Shown here: positions 9,761 to 17,816 of the stretch, one piece after another | How the letters are laid out: each line of letters starts with the position of its first letter | Numbering within the stretch: position 1 is the first letter of the stretch | Source: Ruegeria sp. TM1040 | Lineage (GTDB): Bacteria > Pseudomonadota > Alphaproteobacteria > Rhodobacterales > Rhodobacteraceae | NCBI RefSeq assembly: GCF_000014065.1 | Contig: NC_008043.1 | Span: 242,001-306,000, forward strand | Reading direction: 5' to 3' | DNA length: 64,000 nucleotides | Program-made: the position numbers and the translations under genes | The notes under the pieces: generated by a model | What the model was told of the DNA's origin: nothing | The model's input: only the letters and a program-made list of their open reading frames with translations | The model's database searches: none

Positions 9761-10285
9761 TCATCCAACAATAAGCTGTTTGAGCTGCAGCGCTTCATAT
9801 TCAAGCGCCGTCAGTCGGAAGTTCACCACGTCTCCGATGGTGATCATCCCGACGAGCTGCTCTTGTTCCAGCACCGGCATGTGGCGGAAGCGCCCGTCTG
9901 TCATCAGGCGCAGCACCTCGACCACCGACTGATCCGTGGTTGCGGTGATGACGTCGCGCGACATCAGGCCTTCGACCGTTTGCGGCAAGGTGGCGCCGGG
10001 CGTGTCCGCCAACCGACGCACGATGTCGCGCTCCGAGAGAATCCCGACTAGGTCACCTTGCGCGTTTTTCACCAAAAGCGCGCCAATTCCCCTGTCGCGC
10101 AGAACCTCCACGGCCTTGGCGACAGTGTCCTCGGGATTGATCCAGTAAAGCTCGCCATTCTTGCTTGCGAGCACATCGCCAACGGTTGCCCGCGCAGCAG
10201 ACATATTGGTGTCCAATGTCTGGCTGCTGGTCTTTTTATCCGATGTCTCGGAGCCGCGGGTCTTGGGAGTAAATGAAGCAGGCAT
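9761..10285 (-). CDS. CBS-domain pair protein
   Basis: A 174-residue cytoplasmic protein. After a low-complexity Ser/Thr-rich N-terminus (1-30) come two CBS motifs at about 45-105 and 110-165, with the typical GIGALLV..., LVGILSERDIVRRL and MVGMITIGDVVNF strands that form an adenosyl-ligand site. Stand-alone CBS pairs usually sense AMP/ATP or NAD(H) and regulate a partner. The start at 10285 is preferred over an upstream in-frame ATG because GAGGAA lies at the right distance. It is divergent from the 60-residue membrane protein; no partner enzyme is adjacent. Confidence 0.85.
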   Translation of the reverse strand: MPASFTPKTRGSETSDKKTSSQTLDTNMSAARATVGDVLASKNGELYWINPEDTVAKAVEVLRDRGIGALLVKNAQGDLVGILSERDIVRRLADTPGATLPQTVEGLMSRDVITATTDQSVVEVLRLMTDGRFRHMPVLEQEQLVGMITIGDVVNFRLTALEYEALQLKQLIVG

Positions 10286-10363
10286 GGCAATTCCTCTCTT
10301 TATCACTTTATACGGTATTACAAATCTCGCCTGAGTAAATGTGTTCCGACAAAGGAAACAAAA

Positions 10364-10546
10364 TTGACCGATCTGACCCTGTCACCCGCAGGCGCCACTG
10401 TGCTCTTCGTCATCGCCTGTCTCGCCGGCTATCGCTATCGCACGGTCTGGAAGGCCGAAGGACCGCGCTTGCAGCTGTGGATTTTCGGCTTGATCGCCGC
10501 ATTCTGCCTGCTGACGCTTGGGTTTGTGCCGCTCAAGGCACAATAG
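10364..10546 (+). CDS. Small hydrophobic protein, 60 residues
   Basis: Starts at TTG 10364, chosen because AAAGGAAA sits just upstream and there is no ATG in frame. The protein has two membrane segments (about residues 8-24 and 37-55) joined by a basic loop (RYRTVWKAEG), so both ends are probably on the same side. No family is recognised. It ends 54 bp before the end of the convergent importer permease. Small two-helix membrane proteins like this are common and poorly annotated; the reading frame, RBS and composition support it being real. Confidence 0.55.
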   Translation: MTDLTLSPAGATVLFVIACLAGYRYRTVWKAEGPRLQLWIFGLIAAFCLLTLGFVPLKAQ

Positions 10547-10600
10547 ACGCGCAGACGCCCTTGGCAGACCTCTGCGCGCCCGAGCCATTGTCGGCAAACG

Positions 10601-11611
10601 TCAGTTTGTGCCCATGATCATCCGATAGCGCAGCTGGTCAAAGATCACCGCGAGGATCAAAAGCGCGCCCAGAAGGACCATCTGCATATAGGAAGACACC
10701 TGCGCGAGGTTCATTCCGTTTTGCACCAGAACGATGAAGAACCCGCCCAGAACCACGTTTTCGACCCGGCCGATGCCGCCGCGCAGGGAAACCCCGGCGA
10801 TCACGCAGGCGGCGATGGATTCGAGCGTCAACGACCCGCCGAGGTTGGCTTCGCCGCTTTCCACGCGCGCGGTCAGCAAAAGCCCTGTCAGCGCGGCAAT
10901 TAGAGCGCAACCCACATAGGTCATCATCAGCGTCCGTTTGGTGTTGATCGCAGAAAGATGCGCCGCCTTGATGTTGCCGCCAACCGCATAGACCTGGGTA
11001 CCGAGCGAGGTCCGCGACATGAAAACCCACATGACCGCTATGCAGATCATGGCGACAATGACGGGCACCGGCACCCCCCAGAGGCGGCCAAAGCCAAAGA
11101 CATCAGCAAAGGCAAAGGGCAAGCCCGACACGGGCACACCGCCGGTCAGCAGCAGTGCAGCGCCCCCCGCGAGCGACGACGCCCCAAGCGTCATGATGAA
11201 GGGTGAGACATCAAAATAGGCGACCCCGATCCCGTTCAAGAGCCCCACGCAGGCCGCCGCCAGAAGCCCCGCCAGCGCGCCCAGAAGGATCACCAGAAAG
11301 ATCGCATCGGGAAAGATACCCGCAAGCCAGACCATGGCCGTAGCACTGACAACCGAGGTCAGGGCAATCGCGGTCCCAACCGAGAGATCAAAGCCGCCCG
11401 AGATCAGCACCAGCATCTGCCCCAGGGACACCAGTACCAGATAGACCGACTGACGCATAACGTTGACGATGTTCTGACCGGTCAGAAACTTGGGCGACAG
11501 CAGGCTAAACACCACCAGCGCCGCCAGCAGGAAAAAGGGGAGCACCCCCACCCGGACAAAGATTTTCCGGATCACTCCGAAGGGATTTAATGGCAGGATT
11601 TGGGTGGTCAT
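10601..11611 (-). CDS. Ribose-type ABC transporter permease
   Basis: A 336-residue inner-membrane protein with 8-10 hydrophobic helices and the BPD_transp_2 (RbsC) signature around ESIAACVIAGVSLRGG. The N-terminus has a transmembrane segment (FFLLAALVVFSLL) after a short cytoplasmic lead. Its ATG overlaps the stop of the ATPase gene by 4 bp (ATGA), so they are coupled. It is the last gene of the pxp-importer directon. RbsC-type permeases normally dimerise with an RbsA-type ATPase; the substrate here is inferred from the neighbouring PxpABC genes, not from this sequence. Confidence 0.93.
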   Translation of the reverse strand: MTTQILPLNPFGVIRKIFVRVGVLPFFLLAALVVFSLLSPKFLTGQNIVNVMRQSVYLVLVSLGQMLVLISGGFDLSVGTAIALTSVVSATAMVWLAGIFPDAIFLVILLGALAGLLAAACVGLLNGIGVAYFDVSPFIMTLGASSLAGGAALLLTGGVPVSGLPFAFADVFGFGRLWGVPVPVIVAMICIAVMWVFMSRTSLGTQVYAVGGNIKAAHLSAINTKRTLMMTYVGCALIAALTGLLLTARVESGEANLGGSLTLESIAACVIAGVSLRGGIGRVENVVLGGFFIVLVQNGMNLAQVSSYMQMVLLGALLILAVIFDQLRYRMIMGTN

Positions 11612-13110
11612 TGTGAGGCTCCGGTTTCATCGAAGAAGTATTTGAGAACAGTGTCTTCGCTCATCTCGTCAGCGCTCAGCCTGGCGGTGATGGTTCCATG
11701 CGCGAGGACCAGGAGACGATGGGCGATATTCATCGCTTCAGGCAGATCAGAGGAAATAACGACAATCGCCTTGCCGGCCTCAGCCAGTTCCTTGATCAAC
11801 AGGTACAGGGCGGCCCGAGTACCCATATCGACACCGACCGTGGGCTCGTCAAAGATGATGAGATCGGCGTCCTGACCAAAGCATTTGCCAAACAGCACCT
11901 TTTGCTGGTTGCCGCCTGAAAGTTGCGAGGTGGGCTTGCTGCGATAGCCTGCGTGCAGCTCCACATGATCGGAGATCTGATCGATCCTGGCGTTGACAGC
12001 CCCCCATGGAATGAAGGGCCCGTGGCCGCTGTGGCGCTGGCCGGAAATGATATTCACCGCGAGGTTGTCGCGCGCGTTTTTGGCCAGATCCAGACCCTCC
12101 GCCTTGCGATCGGGAGAGAGATAGTACATGCCGCGCGTAATGATCTTGCGGGTGGGGGCATTGGTGATGTCGGCGCCTTTGAAACGGATGCTGCCGGATT
12201 GAACAGGGGTCAGCCCCATCACCGCGCGAAACAGGCGCGATTTTCCTGATCCCACCAATCCAGCCACCCCTAGCACCTCGCCACGGCGCACCTGAAAACA
12301 CGCCCCTGAAATGCCCGGGGCGGTGAGGTCAGAGACCTCGAGAAGTGTCTCGCCCGGCGAGAAGGTGATGCTGGGGTAGATCTGGTCAAAGGCGCGCCCC
12401 GTCATCATCTCAACCAGGGCGTCTTCATCGGTCTCGGCCATGGCCACAGTCCCGATCACCGCCCCGTCCCGCAGGACCGTCACGCGCTCTGCGATGCGCT
12501 CAAACTCTTGGATGCGGTGCGAGATATAGACGATCCCCACCCCTTGCGCCTTGAGTTTGGCAACAAATTCAAACAGGTGATCGACTTCGCGATCCGTTAG
12601 AGAGGCGGTAGGCTCATCAAGGATAAGCACGTTGAGATCACCGTGAAAGGCCTTGGTGATCTCTACCATTTGCTGCTGGGCGCGCGACAGCTGGGCGACG
12701 ATGGCGGCGGGGTCAATGTCGAACCCCAATTCTGCGAGCATCTCGCGCGCGCGGGCACGCATCGCGCGGTGATCCAGAAACGGGCCGAAGCGCAGCTCCC
12801 ATCCCAGAAAGATATTCTGGGCGACCGTCAGTGTCGGGATCAGCGAAAACTCCTGAAAAACGGTGTAGATCCCTTTGGCTTGCGCATCTGCCACGCTCTC
12901 GAATTGGACCTCTTCTCCGTTCAGCAGCAGGCGACCTTCGCTTGGGGCATTGGCGCCTGCAAGCATGGAGATCAGGGTGGATTTCCCCGCCCCGTTTTCG
13001 CCAAAGAGCACATGCACTTCGCCCGGCTCCAAATCAAAATCAACGTGATCCAGCGCGACAACGCCGGGGTATTTTTTGGTTAGTCCGCGAGTCTCGATCA
13101 GCTTGGACAT
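11608..13110 (-). CDS. Ribose-type ABC transporter, double ATPase
   Basis: A 500-residue RbsA/MglA-type subunit with two ATP-binding domains. The first (about 5-235) has Walker A GENGAGKST, a degenerate signature LSRAQQQM and Walker B VLILDEPTASL. The second (about 250-495) has a variant Walker A GLVGSGKSRL, an intact signature LSGGNQQKV and Walker B LIIFDEPTVGVD. The start at 13110 follows AGGAACA; the longer frame upstream runs through a terminator hairpin and is rejected. A rho-independent-type hairpin separates it from the binding-protein gene, so it is probably expressed at a lower level. Confidence 0.93.
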   Translation of the reverse strand: MSKLIETRGLTKKYPGVVALDHVDFDLEPGEVHVLFGENGAGKSTLISMLAGANAPSEGRLLLNGEEVQFESVADAQAKGIYTVFQEFSLIPTLTVAQNIFLGWELRFGPFLDHRAMRARAREMLAELGFDIDPAAIVAQLSRAQQQMVEITKAFHGDLNVLILDEPTASLTDREVDHLFEFVAKLKAQGVGIVYISHRIQEFERIAERVTVLRDGAVIGTVAMAETDEDALVEMMTGRAFDQIYPSITFSPGETLLEVSDLTAPGISGACFQVRRGEVLGVAGLVGSGKSRLFRAVMGLTPVQSGSIRFKGADITNAPTRKIITRGMYYLSPDRKAEGLDLAKNARDNLAVNIISGQRHSGHGPFIPWGAVNARIDQISDHVELHAGYRSKPTSQLSGGNQQKVLFGKCFGQDADLIIFDEPTVGVDMGTRAALYLLIKELAEAGKAIVVISSDLPEAMNIAHRLLVLAHGTITARLSADEMSEDTVLKYFFDETGASQ

Positions 13111-13123
13111 CACTTGTTCCTTG

Positions 13124-13160
13124 AAAAAAGCAGGCCGAGCGGGGAGAGGACCCGGCCTGC
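13124..13160 (-). terminator. Attenuating terminator between binding protein and ATPase
   Basis: On the minus strand, GCAGGCCG and CGGCCTGC form a perfect 8-bp GC-rich stem (13153-13160 and 13130-13137) with a 15-nt loop, followed directly by six T residues (13129-13124). It lies 12 bp after the binding-protein stop and just before the ATPase RBS. This placement lets most transcripts stop after the abundant periplasmic protein, a known arrangement in ABC importer operons. Confidence 0.75.
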
Positions 13161-13171
13161 AAAAGTGTCGC

Positions 13172-14242
13172 TTATTGCGTGACGCTGAAAACCGGAGAGA
13201 ACCCGTCAGGCGGCAGGATATTCTCGCGCGCAACGTCCTTCACGTTGTCCTGGTCCACAACAAAGATCTTGGGCCCGACGTGCTTGAGGTAGTCCTTGCC
13301 CTCCAGCACCCGCACCGCCTGATCGACCGCGACACGGCCCTGAATCACCATTGAATCCGCAGGCGCACCGGTAATGAATCCGCGCTGAATGCCACTGTAG
13401 ACCCCCGGCGTCATGTAGAACGCGAGGATGTCGACCTCACCCTTGAGGCCCCGTTCGCGGATCACGCCCTGCGCCGCTTCTGCGGTCACGGCCGTGCCTG
13501 CAATATACGAGATCTCGGGATTGGCCTGCAGCACGTCTTCGACGAGTTTGAGCTGCGCCTCTTTGCCGGTGTCGCCATAGCGCGGCTCCAACACCTTGAC
13601 TGCAGACCCTTCAACCGCGGCCATAAAGCCGGTATTGGCGGCCTCGACCCACCCCGCGCCTGCGGGGCCCGGGAACCAGCCGACGGTCACAGGATCCGCG
13701 CCTGCGGGATGTTTTTCGGCAAGGTATTTGCCGGTCTCAAACCCCATGGTGCGAAACGAGACCAGTGATTTGGCGGCAATCTCCGTGGAGGACACACCGT
13801 TGATGACATCGATCACCGGGATGCCTTTGCCCGCGACCTCGCTGATGACATTGTTCAGGCCGTCATAGGAAATCGCCCCGACGATCACCGCGTCCGCCCC
13901 GCTGGCCACGCAGTCCTCGATCTGGCTGATCTGGGTGTTGAGCTCGGTATAGCCGCCCGCCTCCACCACATTGAGATTGACGCCGAGCCGCTCGGCTTCG
14001 GCCACCACGCCATAGTCGACGCCCAGCCAATAGGCATCTTTCATATGCGGGAAGGACACGCAGATATTCCAAGGCTTCTCGGCGGCGGCGAGGGGTTCAT
14101 AGGTGATCTCGGCAACCGAGCCGTCGGCGGAAAACGCCGGTGTGACCTCTTCGGCAGGATAGGGGAACCACGCCTCTTGGGCCGTGGCAGGCAGCGCCAC
14201 CGACAGCAAGAGCGCCGAGGCCGTGTTTAGGAAAAGCTTCAT
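13172..14242 (-). CDS. TorT-like periplasmic binding protein of ABC importer
   Basis: A 356-residue exported protein: signal peptide about 1-21 (LLLSVALPATAQEA), then a type-1 periplasmic binding fold. The pattern CVSFPHMKDAYWLGVDYG, VVEAGGYTELNTQISQIEDC and the C-terminal PPDGFSPVF closely follow E. coli TorT, the TMAO-sensing partner of TorS. No TorS-like kinase is adjacent here; instead the gene is followed by an RbsA ATPase and RbsC permease, so it is a transport component. Its position right after pxpC suggests it captures 5-oxoproline or a similar small zwitterion or lactam. Start chosen at 14242 with AAGGAG upstream. Confidence 0.85.
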   Translation of the reverse strand: MKLFLNTASALLLSVALPATAQEAWFPYPAEEVTPAFSADGSVAEITYEPLAAAEKPWNICVSFPHMKDAYWLGVDYGVVAEAERLGVNLNVVEAGGYTELNTQISQIEDCVASGADAVIVGAISYDGLNNVISEVAGKGIPVIDVINGVSSTEIAAKSLVSFRTMGFETGKYLAEKHPAGADPVTVGWFPGPAGAGWVEAANTGFMAAVEGSAVKVLEPRYGDTGKEAQLKLVEDVLQANPEISYIAGTAVTAEAAQGVIRERGLKGEVDILAFYMTPGVYSGIQRGFITGAPADSMVIQGRVAVDQAVRVLEGKDYLKHVGPKIFVVDQDNVKDVARENILPPDGFSPVFSVTQ

Positions 14243-14324
14243 CGTTCTGACTCCTTGTTGGTTCATCAGGTATTGGGCGAAAGACAACGCCGGGCTGATT
14301 TTTAGGTGGAGACGAGCTCCGGAG

Positions 14325-14351
14325 CGTCAGGCGCTAGGAGAGCGCCTGACG
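14325..14351 (-). other. Perfect stem-loop at the pxpC stop codon
   Basis: CGTCAGGCGCT (14325-14335) and AGCGCCTGACG (14341-14351) form an 11-bp perfect stem with a 5-nt loop. The pxpC stop codon lies inside it. No T-tract follows on the minus strand, so it is more likely an RNA-processing or stability element than a terminator. It separates the enzyme genes from the binding-protein gene. Confidence 0.6.
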
Positions 14352-15305
14352 GATCTGCTCGATGGTCTCTTTGCGGGCCTTTCGAGCGGCAAGCGCCTGA
14401 TCCATATCAACGCGCATGAATTTGACCGGCGTATTGGGCTGCAGTTGGCCGATCAGGTCCATATCCGCCGAGATCACGGCCCCGAGGGTGAAATACCCCC
14501 CGCCCGAGACCGCGTCGCGGTGCAAAACGATGGGCTCGAGCCCTCCGGGCACCTGGATGGAGCCATAGGAATAGCAGCCATCGACGATGTTGGACGGGTC
14601 TGATCCGGCTCCAAACGGTTGATCACGATCAACAAATTCCATCGCCTGCCCGCCTCTGAACCGGTAGCCCATGCGATCTGCTTCCGGGGCGACGGTCCAG
14701 TCATCCTCAAAAAACGCTGCCTGGCTTTTTTCGGTCAAACGGTGCCAGTAGAGGCCGGGAAGCACGCGCAAGGCGGCGGGTTTTGCAGGGCGGCGGCGCA
14801 GCGCGTCTGGCACTATGCGCCCCTCCGGCATCCCCGCGCCCCGCCCCAGCGGGATCACATCTCCGGCCGCAACGGGACGGCCCTCAAAGCCGCCAAGCGC
14901 GCCGATCGCGTAGGTGGAACGAGACCCCAACGCAGGCGGCGTGTCGATCCCGCCTGAGACGGCGATATAGATCCGCGCCCCCTCTTTGAGGAACCCAAAC
15001 GAGAGCACCTGCCCGGCTTTGACCGAAATGCTCGACCACGTGTTGCGTGGCATGCCGTCCAGCAGCACCGGCAGCTCAGCCCCGGTCACAGCGACGGTCA
15101 TATCCGCGCCAAACTTCACCTCGGGGCCCATAAAGACCGCCTCGAGACAGGCCGCGCCATCCTCGTTTCCGACCAGCATGTTCGCCGCCCGCAGCGCAAG
15201 GCGATCCATCGCACCGCCCTCGGGGATTCCAAGATGGAAATAGCCCGGGCGCCCCAGATCCTGCACAGTGGTTGCAAGTCCCGGCTTCACAATCTCAAGC
15301 GTCAT
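14334..15305 (-). CDS. pxpC: 5-oxoprolinase subunit C (PxpC, carboxyltransferase-like)
   Basis: A 323-residue protein of the KipA/PxpC family, also named biotin-dependent carboxyltransferase subunit and allophanate hydrolase subunit 2. Family marks are the opening TTVQDLGRPGYFHLG, GGAMDRLALRAANMLVGN, ISVKAGQVLSFG, and the GSDPSNIVDGCYSYGSIQVP segment near residue 230. With PxpA and PxpB it forms the prokaryotic ATP-dependent 5-oxoprolinase that opens 5-oxoproline to glutamate. It overlaps pxpB by 11 bp. The companion biotin carboxylase in the same directon suggests that carboxyl transfer takes part in the reaction, which is inference. Confidence 0.88.
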   Translation of the reverse strand: MTLEIVKPGLATTVQDLGRPGYFHLGIPEGGAMDRLALRAANMLVGNEDGAACLEAVFMGPEVKFGADMTVAVTGAELPVLLDGMPRNTWSSISVKAGQVLSFGFLKEGARIYIAVSGGIDTPPALGSRSTYAIGALGGFEGRPVAAGDVIPLGRGAGMPEGRIVPDALRRRPAKPAALRVLPGLYWHRLTEKSQAAFFEDDWTVAPEADRMGYRFRGGQAMEFVDRDQPFGAGSDPSNIVDGCYSYGSIQVPGGLEPIVLHRDAVSGGGYFTLGAVISADMDLIGQLQPNTPVKFMRVDMDQALAARKARKETIEQIRQALS

Positions 15306-16170
15306 TGAGGGCCTCCATCAGTTTGGCGTTGAAACCGGTCATGTCCTTGTTGAAGGCATCGAGATCAAAGGCGACCTCTGCGATCTTTGGCACATAGCTG
15401 CCTGCTTCGACCTGCGCGGTAATCGCGTCATACTCTGCGCGGTCGATCGGCTTCCATTTGACGATGTCACCGGGGCGGAAAAAAACCATGAAGTCCTTGA
15501 GATAGCTGATCTTCTGCTCGGGATCGAAGATCGGCATCGGGGTGATCCCGAACATCTGGTAACCGCCTGCCCCACGCACGGAGTAAATGCAGGAAAAACA
15601 GCCCCCATAGCCGACCGTGAGCTTGGGCGTATCGGTGCGGGGGCGCAGGTATTTGGGTACCTCCAGCTGTTTCTGGCGCTCGACCAGCTGATAGAGGAAG
15701 GGCAGACCTGAGACGAAACCTACCATAGACACGAACCACGGTTGGGAATGATGCGCCTCGATGAAGGCCGCAGCATCGTCATACCCGTTGATCCGCGCCG
15801 CATAATCCAGATCGGTGCCAGAGGGGTCCTGATGCCGCTCGCGAAACCGCATCAGGGTCTCATGCGTCCAGGGGTCTTCGTAAAACACCGGGATCTCGAT
15901 AATCCGTGTGTCGAGACGTTTCTCTTGCGCTTTGGCTGCGCCTTCGAGTTCCCGAATGCGGGCCATCATCTCGTCCGGCGCGATCACATCGGGATCAAAG
16001 CGCACCTCAAACGAAGCATTGGCCGGGCAGATTTCGGTGACGCCCGGAATATTGGCCTCGCGCACCAGTTTGGACAGCGAGAGCGCGATAAAGAAGGCGT
16101 CGAGAGACATCTCATCGTCGATCTCGACGTAGACATGTTCGTCCCCTCCGTAGGTATAGCGCGTCTTCAT
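15295..16170 (-). CDS. pxpB: 5-oxoprolinase subunit B (PxpB/KipI-like), long form
   Basis: A 291-residue protein. The C-terminal two thirds match the KipI/PxpB cyclophilin-like fold: GFVSGLPFLYQL at the family's GFxPGFPYL position, then YGGCFSCIYSVRGAGGYQMFG and the FFRPGDIVKW ending. Usual PxpB is about 220-240 residues, so this form is some 50-70 residues longer, and GFPY has become GLPF. Start chosen at 16170 (MKTRYTYGG); the upstream extension runs through the biotin carboxylase gene. It overlaps accC by 4 bp (ATGA) and pxpC by 11 bp. Confidence 0.82.
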   Translation of the reverse strand: MKTRYTYGGDEHVYVEIDDEMSLDAFFIALSLSKLVREANIPGVTEICPANASFEVRFDPDVIAPDEMMARIRELEGAAKAQEKRLDTRIIEIPVFYEDPWTHETLMRFRERHQDPSGTDLDYAARINGYDDAAAFIEAHHSQPWFVSMVGFVSGLPFLYQLVERQKQLEVPKYLRPRTDTPKLTVGYGGCFSCIYSVRGAGGYQMFGITPMPIFDPEQKISYLKDFMVFFRPGDIVKWKPIDRAEYDAITAQVEAGSYVPKIAEVAFDLDAFNKDMTGFNAKLMEALNDA

Positions 16171-17543
16171 GCGGCATCTCCTTTTGCAGTGAGATTCCCG
16201 GCCTCTAGCCAGGGTTCGAGCCATTGGGTGTGAAACGCGCCCGCGCGGACATCGGGATCAGCCGCCAGCGCAAGGTGCAGCGGTGCGGTGGTCTTTGTTC
16301 CGTCGATGTCCAATTCGGTCAACGCGACAACCAGCTTGTCGATGGCGGCTTCGCGGGTCTCGGCGTGGACGATGACCTTGCCCAGCAGCGAGTCGTAAAA
16401 CGGCGGGATCTGATAGCCCTCGGACAGAAAGTGATCAAAGCGCACCCCCTCGCCCGTCGGGATTTTCAGGGATTTCACCTGACCGGGCCAGGGCATGAAG
16501 TCCATGAAGGGATCCTCGGCGCAGAGGCGGACCTCGATCGCATGACCGGTGCGCGTGATCTGGTCTTGAGTCATAGAGAGCTTTGCCCCGGCGCAGACCT
16601 TGATCATCTCGGCCACCAGATCGACACCGGTGATCATCTCCGTTACCGGGTGTTCAACCTGGATGCGGGTGTTCATCTCGATAAAGAAGAACTCATTGCT
16701 TGCCGCGTCATAGAGATATTCAAGTGTCCCAGCGCCACGGTAATTCACGGCCTTGGCCAGCGCCACGGCAGAGGCGCAAAGTGCTGCGCGCGTTTGCTCG
16801 TCCAAACAGTCGGCCCCGGCCTCTTCCCAGACCTTCTGCCGCCGGCGTTGCAAAGAGCACTCGCGCTCAAAACAATGCACGGCGTTTTCGCCATCGCCCA
16901 GAATTTGCACTTCGATGTGGCGCGGCGACAGGATCGCACGTTCGACATAAAGCCCCCCGTCACCAAAAGCAGCTTCGGCCTCGGCTTTGGCTTGTGGCGC
17001 GAGCGACTTTAGCTCTTGCGCGGTGGTGGCCACGCGAATGCCACGTCCGCCGCCGCCAGCCGCGGCCTTGATCATCACCGGGAACCCGATCTCTTCGGCA
17101 ATTGCTACCGCTTCGGCGACGGTGTCGACGCGCCCTTTTGATCCGGGCACGACTGGCACGCCTGCGGCTTCGGCCGCTTGCCGCGCGGCAACCTTATCCC
17201 CCATGCGTTCGATGGTATCGGCGCTGGGACCGACAAAGATCAGACCCGCGTCTTCGACCGCACGGACGAAGGTGGGGCTTTCGGACAGGAACCCATATCC
17301 CGGATGAATGGCGTCGGCGCCCGTGTCCTTGGCAGCGTTCAGGATGGCCGCGATGTTGAGATAGCTGTCTTTTGCGGGAGCAGGGCCGATCAAAACCGCC
17401 TCGTCGGCGAGTTTGACAGCCAGCATATCGGCGTCAGCTTCGGAATGGGCTTGAATGGTGTGGATGCCGAGGGCTTGCGCCGCGCGGATAATCCGCACCG
17501 CGATTTCGCCCCGGTTGGCAATGAAAAGTCGTTGGATTGTCAT
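16167..17543 (-). CDS. accC: Biotin carboxylase subunit (AccC-like)
   Basis: A 458-residue ATP-grasp enzyme that carboxylates a biotin carrier with ATP and bicarbonate. It shows the N-terminal MTIQRLFIANRGEIAVRIIRA, the glycine-rich ATP loop AAAGGGGRGIRVA at about 165 and the catalytic EMNTRIQVEHPVTE at about 285-300. It has normal full length and domain order for a stand-alone biotin carboxylase. It lies 3 bp after the biotin carrier gene and overlaps pxpB. Because it is embedded with pxpA, pxpB and pxpC and no fatty-acid genes, I infer a role in 5-oxoproline or lactam metabolism rather than malonyl-CoA synthesis. Confidence 0.92.
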   Translation of the reverse strand: MTIQRLFIANRGEIAVRIIRAAQALGIHTIQAHSEADADMLAVKLADEAVLIGPAPAKDSYLNIAAILNAAKDTGADAIHPGYGFLSESPTFVRAVEDAGLIFVGPSADTIERMGDKVAARQAAEAAGVPVVPGSKGRVDTVAEAVAIAEEIGFPVMIKAAAGGGGRGIRVATTAQELKSLAPQAKAEAEAAFGDGGLYVERAILSPRHIEVQILGDGENAVHCFERECSLQRRRQKVWEEAGADCLDEQTRAALCASAVALAKAVNYRGAGTLEYLYDAASNEFFFIEMNTRIQVEHPVTEMITGVDLVAEMIKVCAGAKLSMTQDQITRTGHAIEVRLCAEDPFMDFMPWPGQVKSLKIPTGEGVRFDHFLSEGYQIPPFYDSLLGKVIVHAETREAAIDKLVVALTELDIDGTKTTAPLHLALAADPDVRAGAFHTQWLEPWLEAGNLTAKGDAA

Positions 17544-17546
17544 GGC

Positions 17547-17780
17547 TTATTCCAGTTCCGCCACCACGTCACCGGCGGTGACAGGCGTGGCATTTCCGAC
17601 TCGGTACTGGACGAAGGTTCCCGCTTCTTCTGCGTTCACCTGAATGAAGGTCTTCATCACCTCGACGAGGCCGATGACGTCCCCAACGGCGACCGCGTCG
17701 CCTTTGACCTTGAACGGCGGCTCTTCGGGAGAAGCCTGATGATAGAATGTACCTGGCAGCGGAGATTGGATGTCGGACAT
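17547..17780 (-). CDS. Short biotin carboxyl carrier protein
   Basis: A 77-residue single biotinyl/lipoyl domain. The biotinylation motif is present in the variant VEVMKT, with Lys at about residue 43. The PLPGTFYHQASPEEPPF opening is as in AccB C-termini. Ordinary AccB is about 150-160 residues with a Pro/Ala linker; this one consists of the carrier domain only. It sits between pxpA (36 bp upstream) and accC (3 bp downstream), so it is the dedicated carrier for this complex. Confidence 0.9.
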   Translation of the reverse strand: MSDIQSPLPGTFYHQASPEEPPFKVKGDAVAVGDVIGLVEVMKTFIQVNAEEAGTFVQYRVGNATPVTAGDVVAELE

Positions 17781-17816
17781 GTCGGTATCCCTGTTGTTGT
17801 CTTGTTTTGACGCAGC

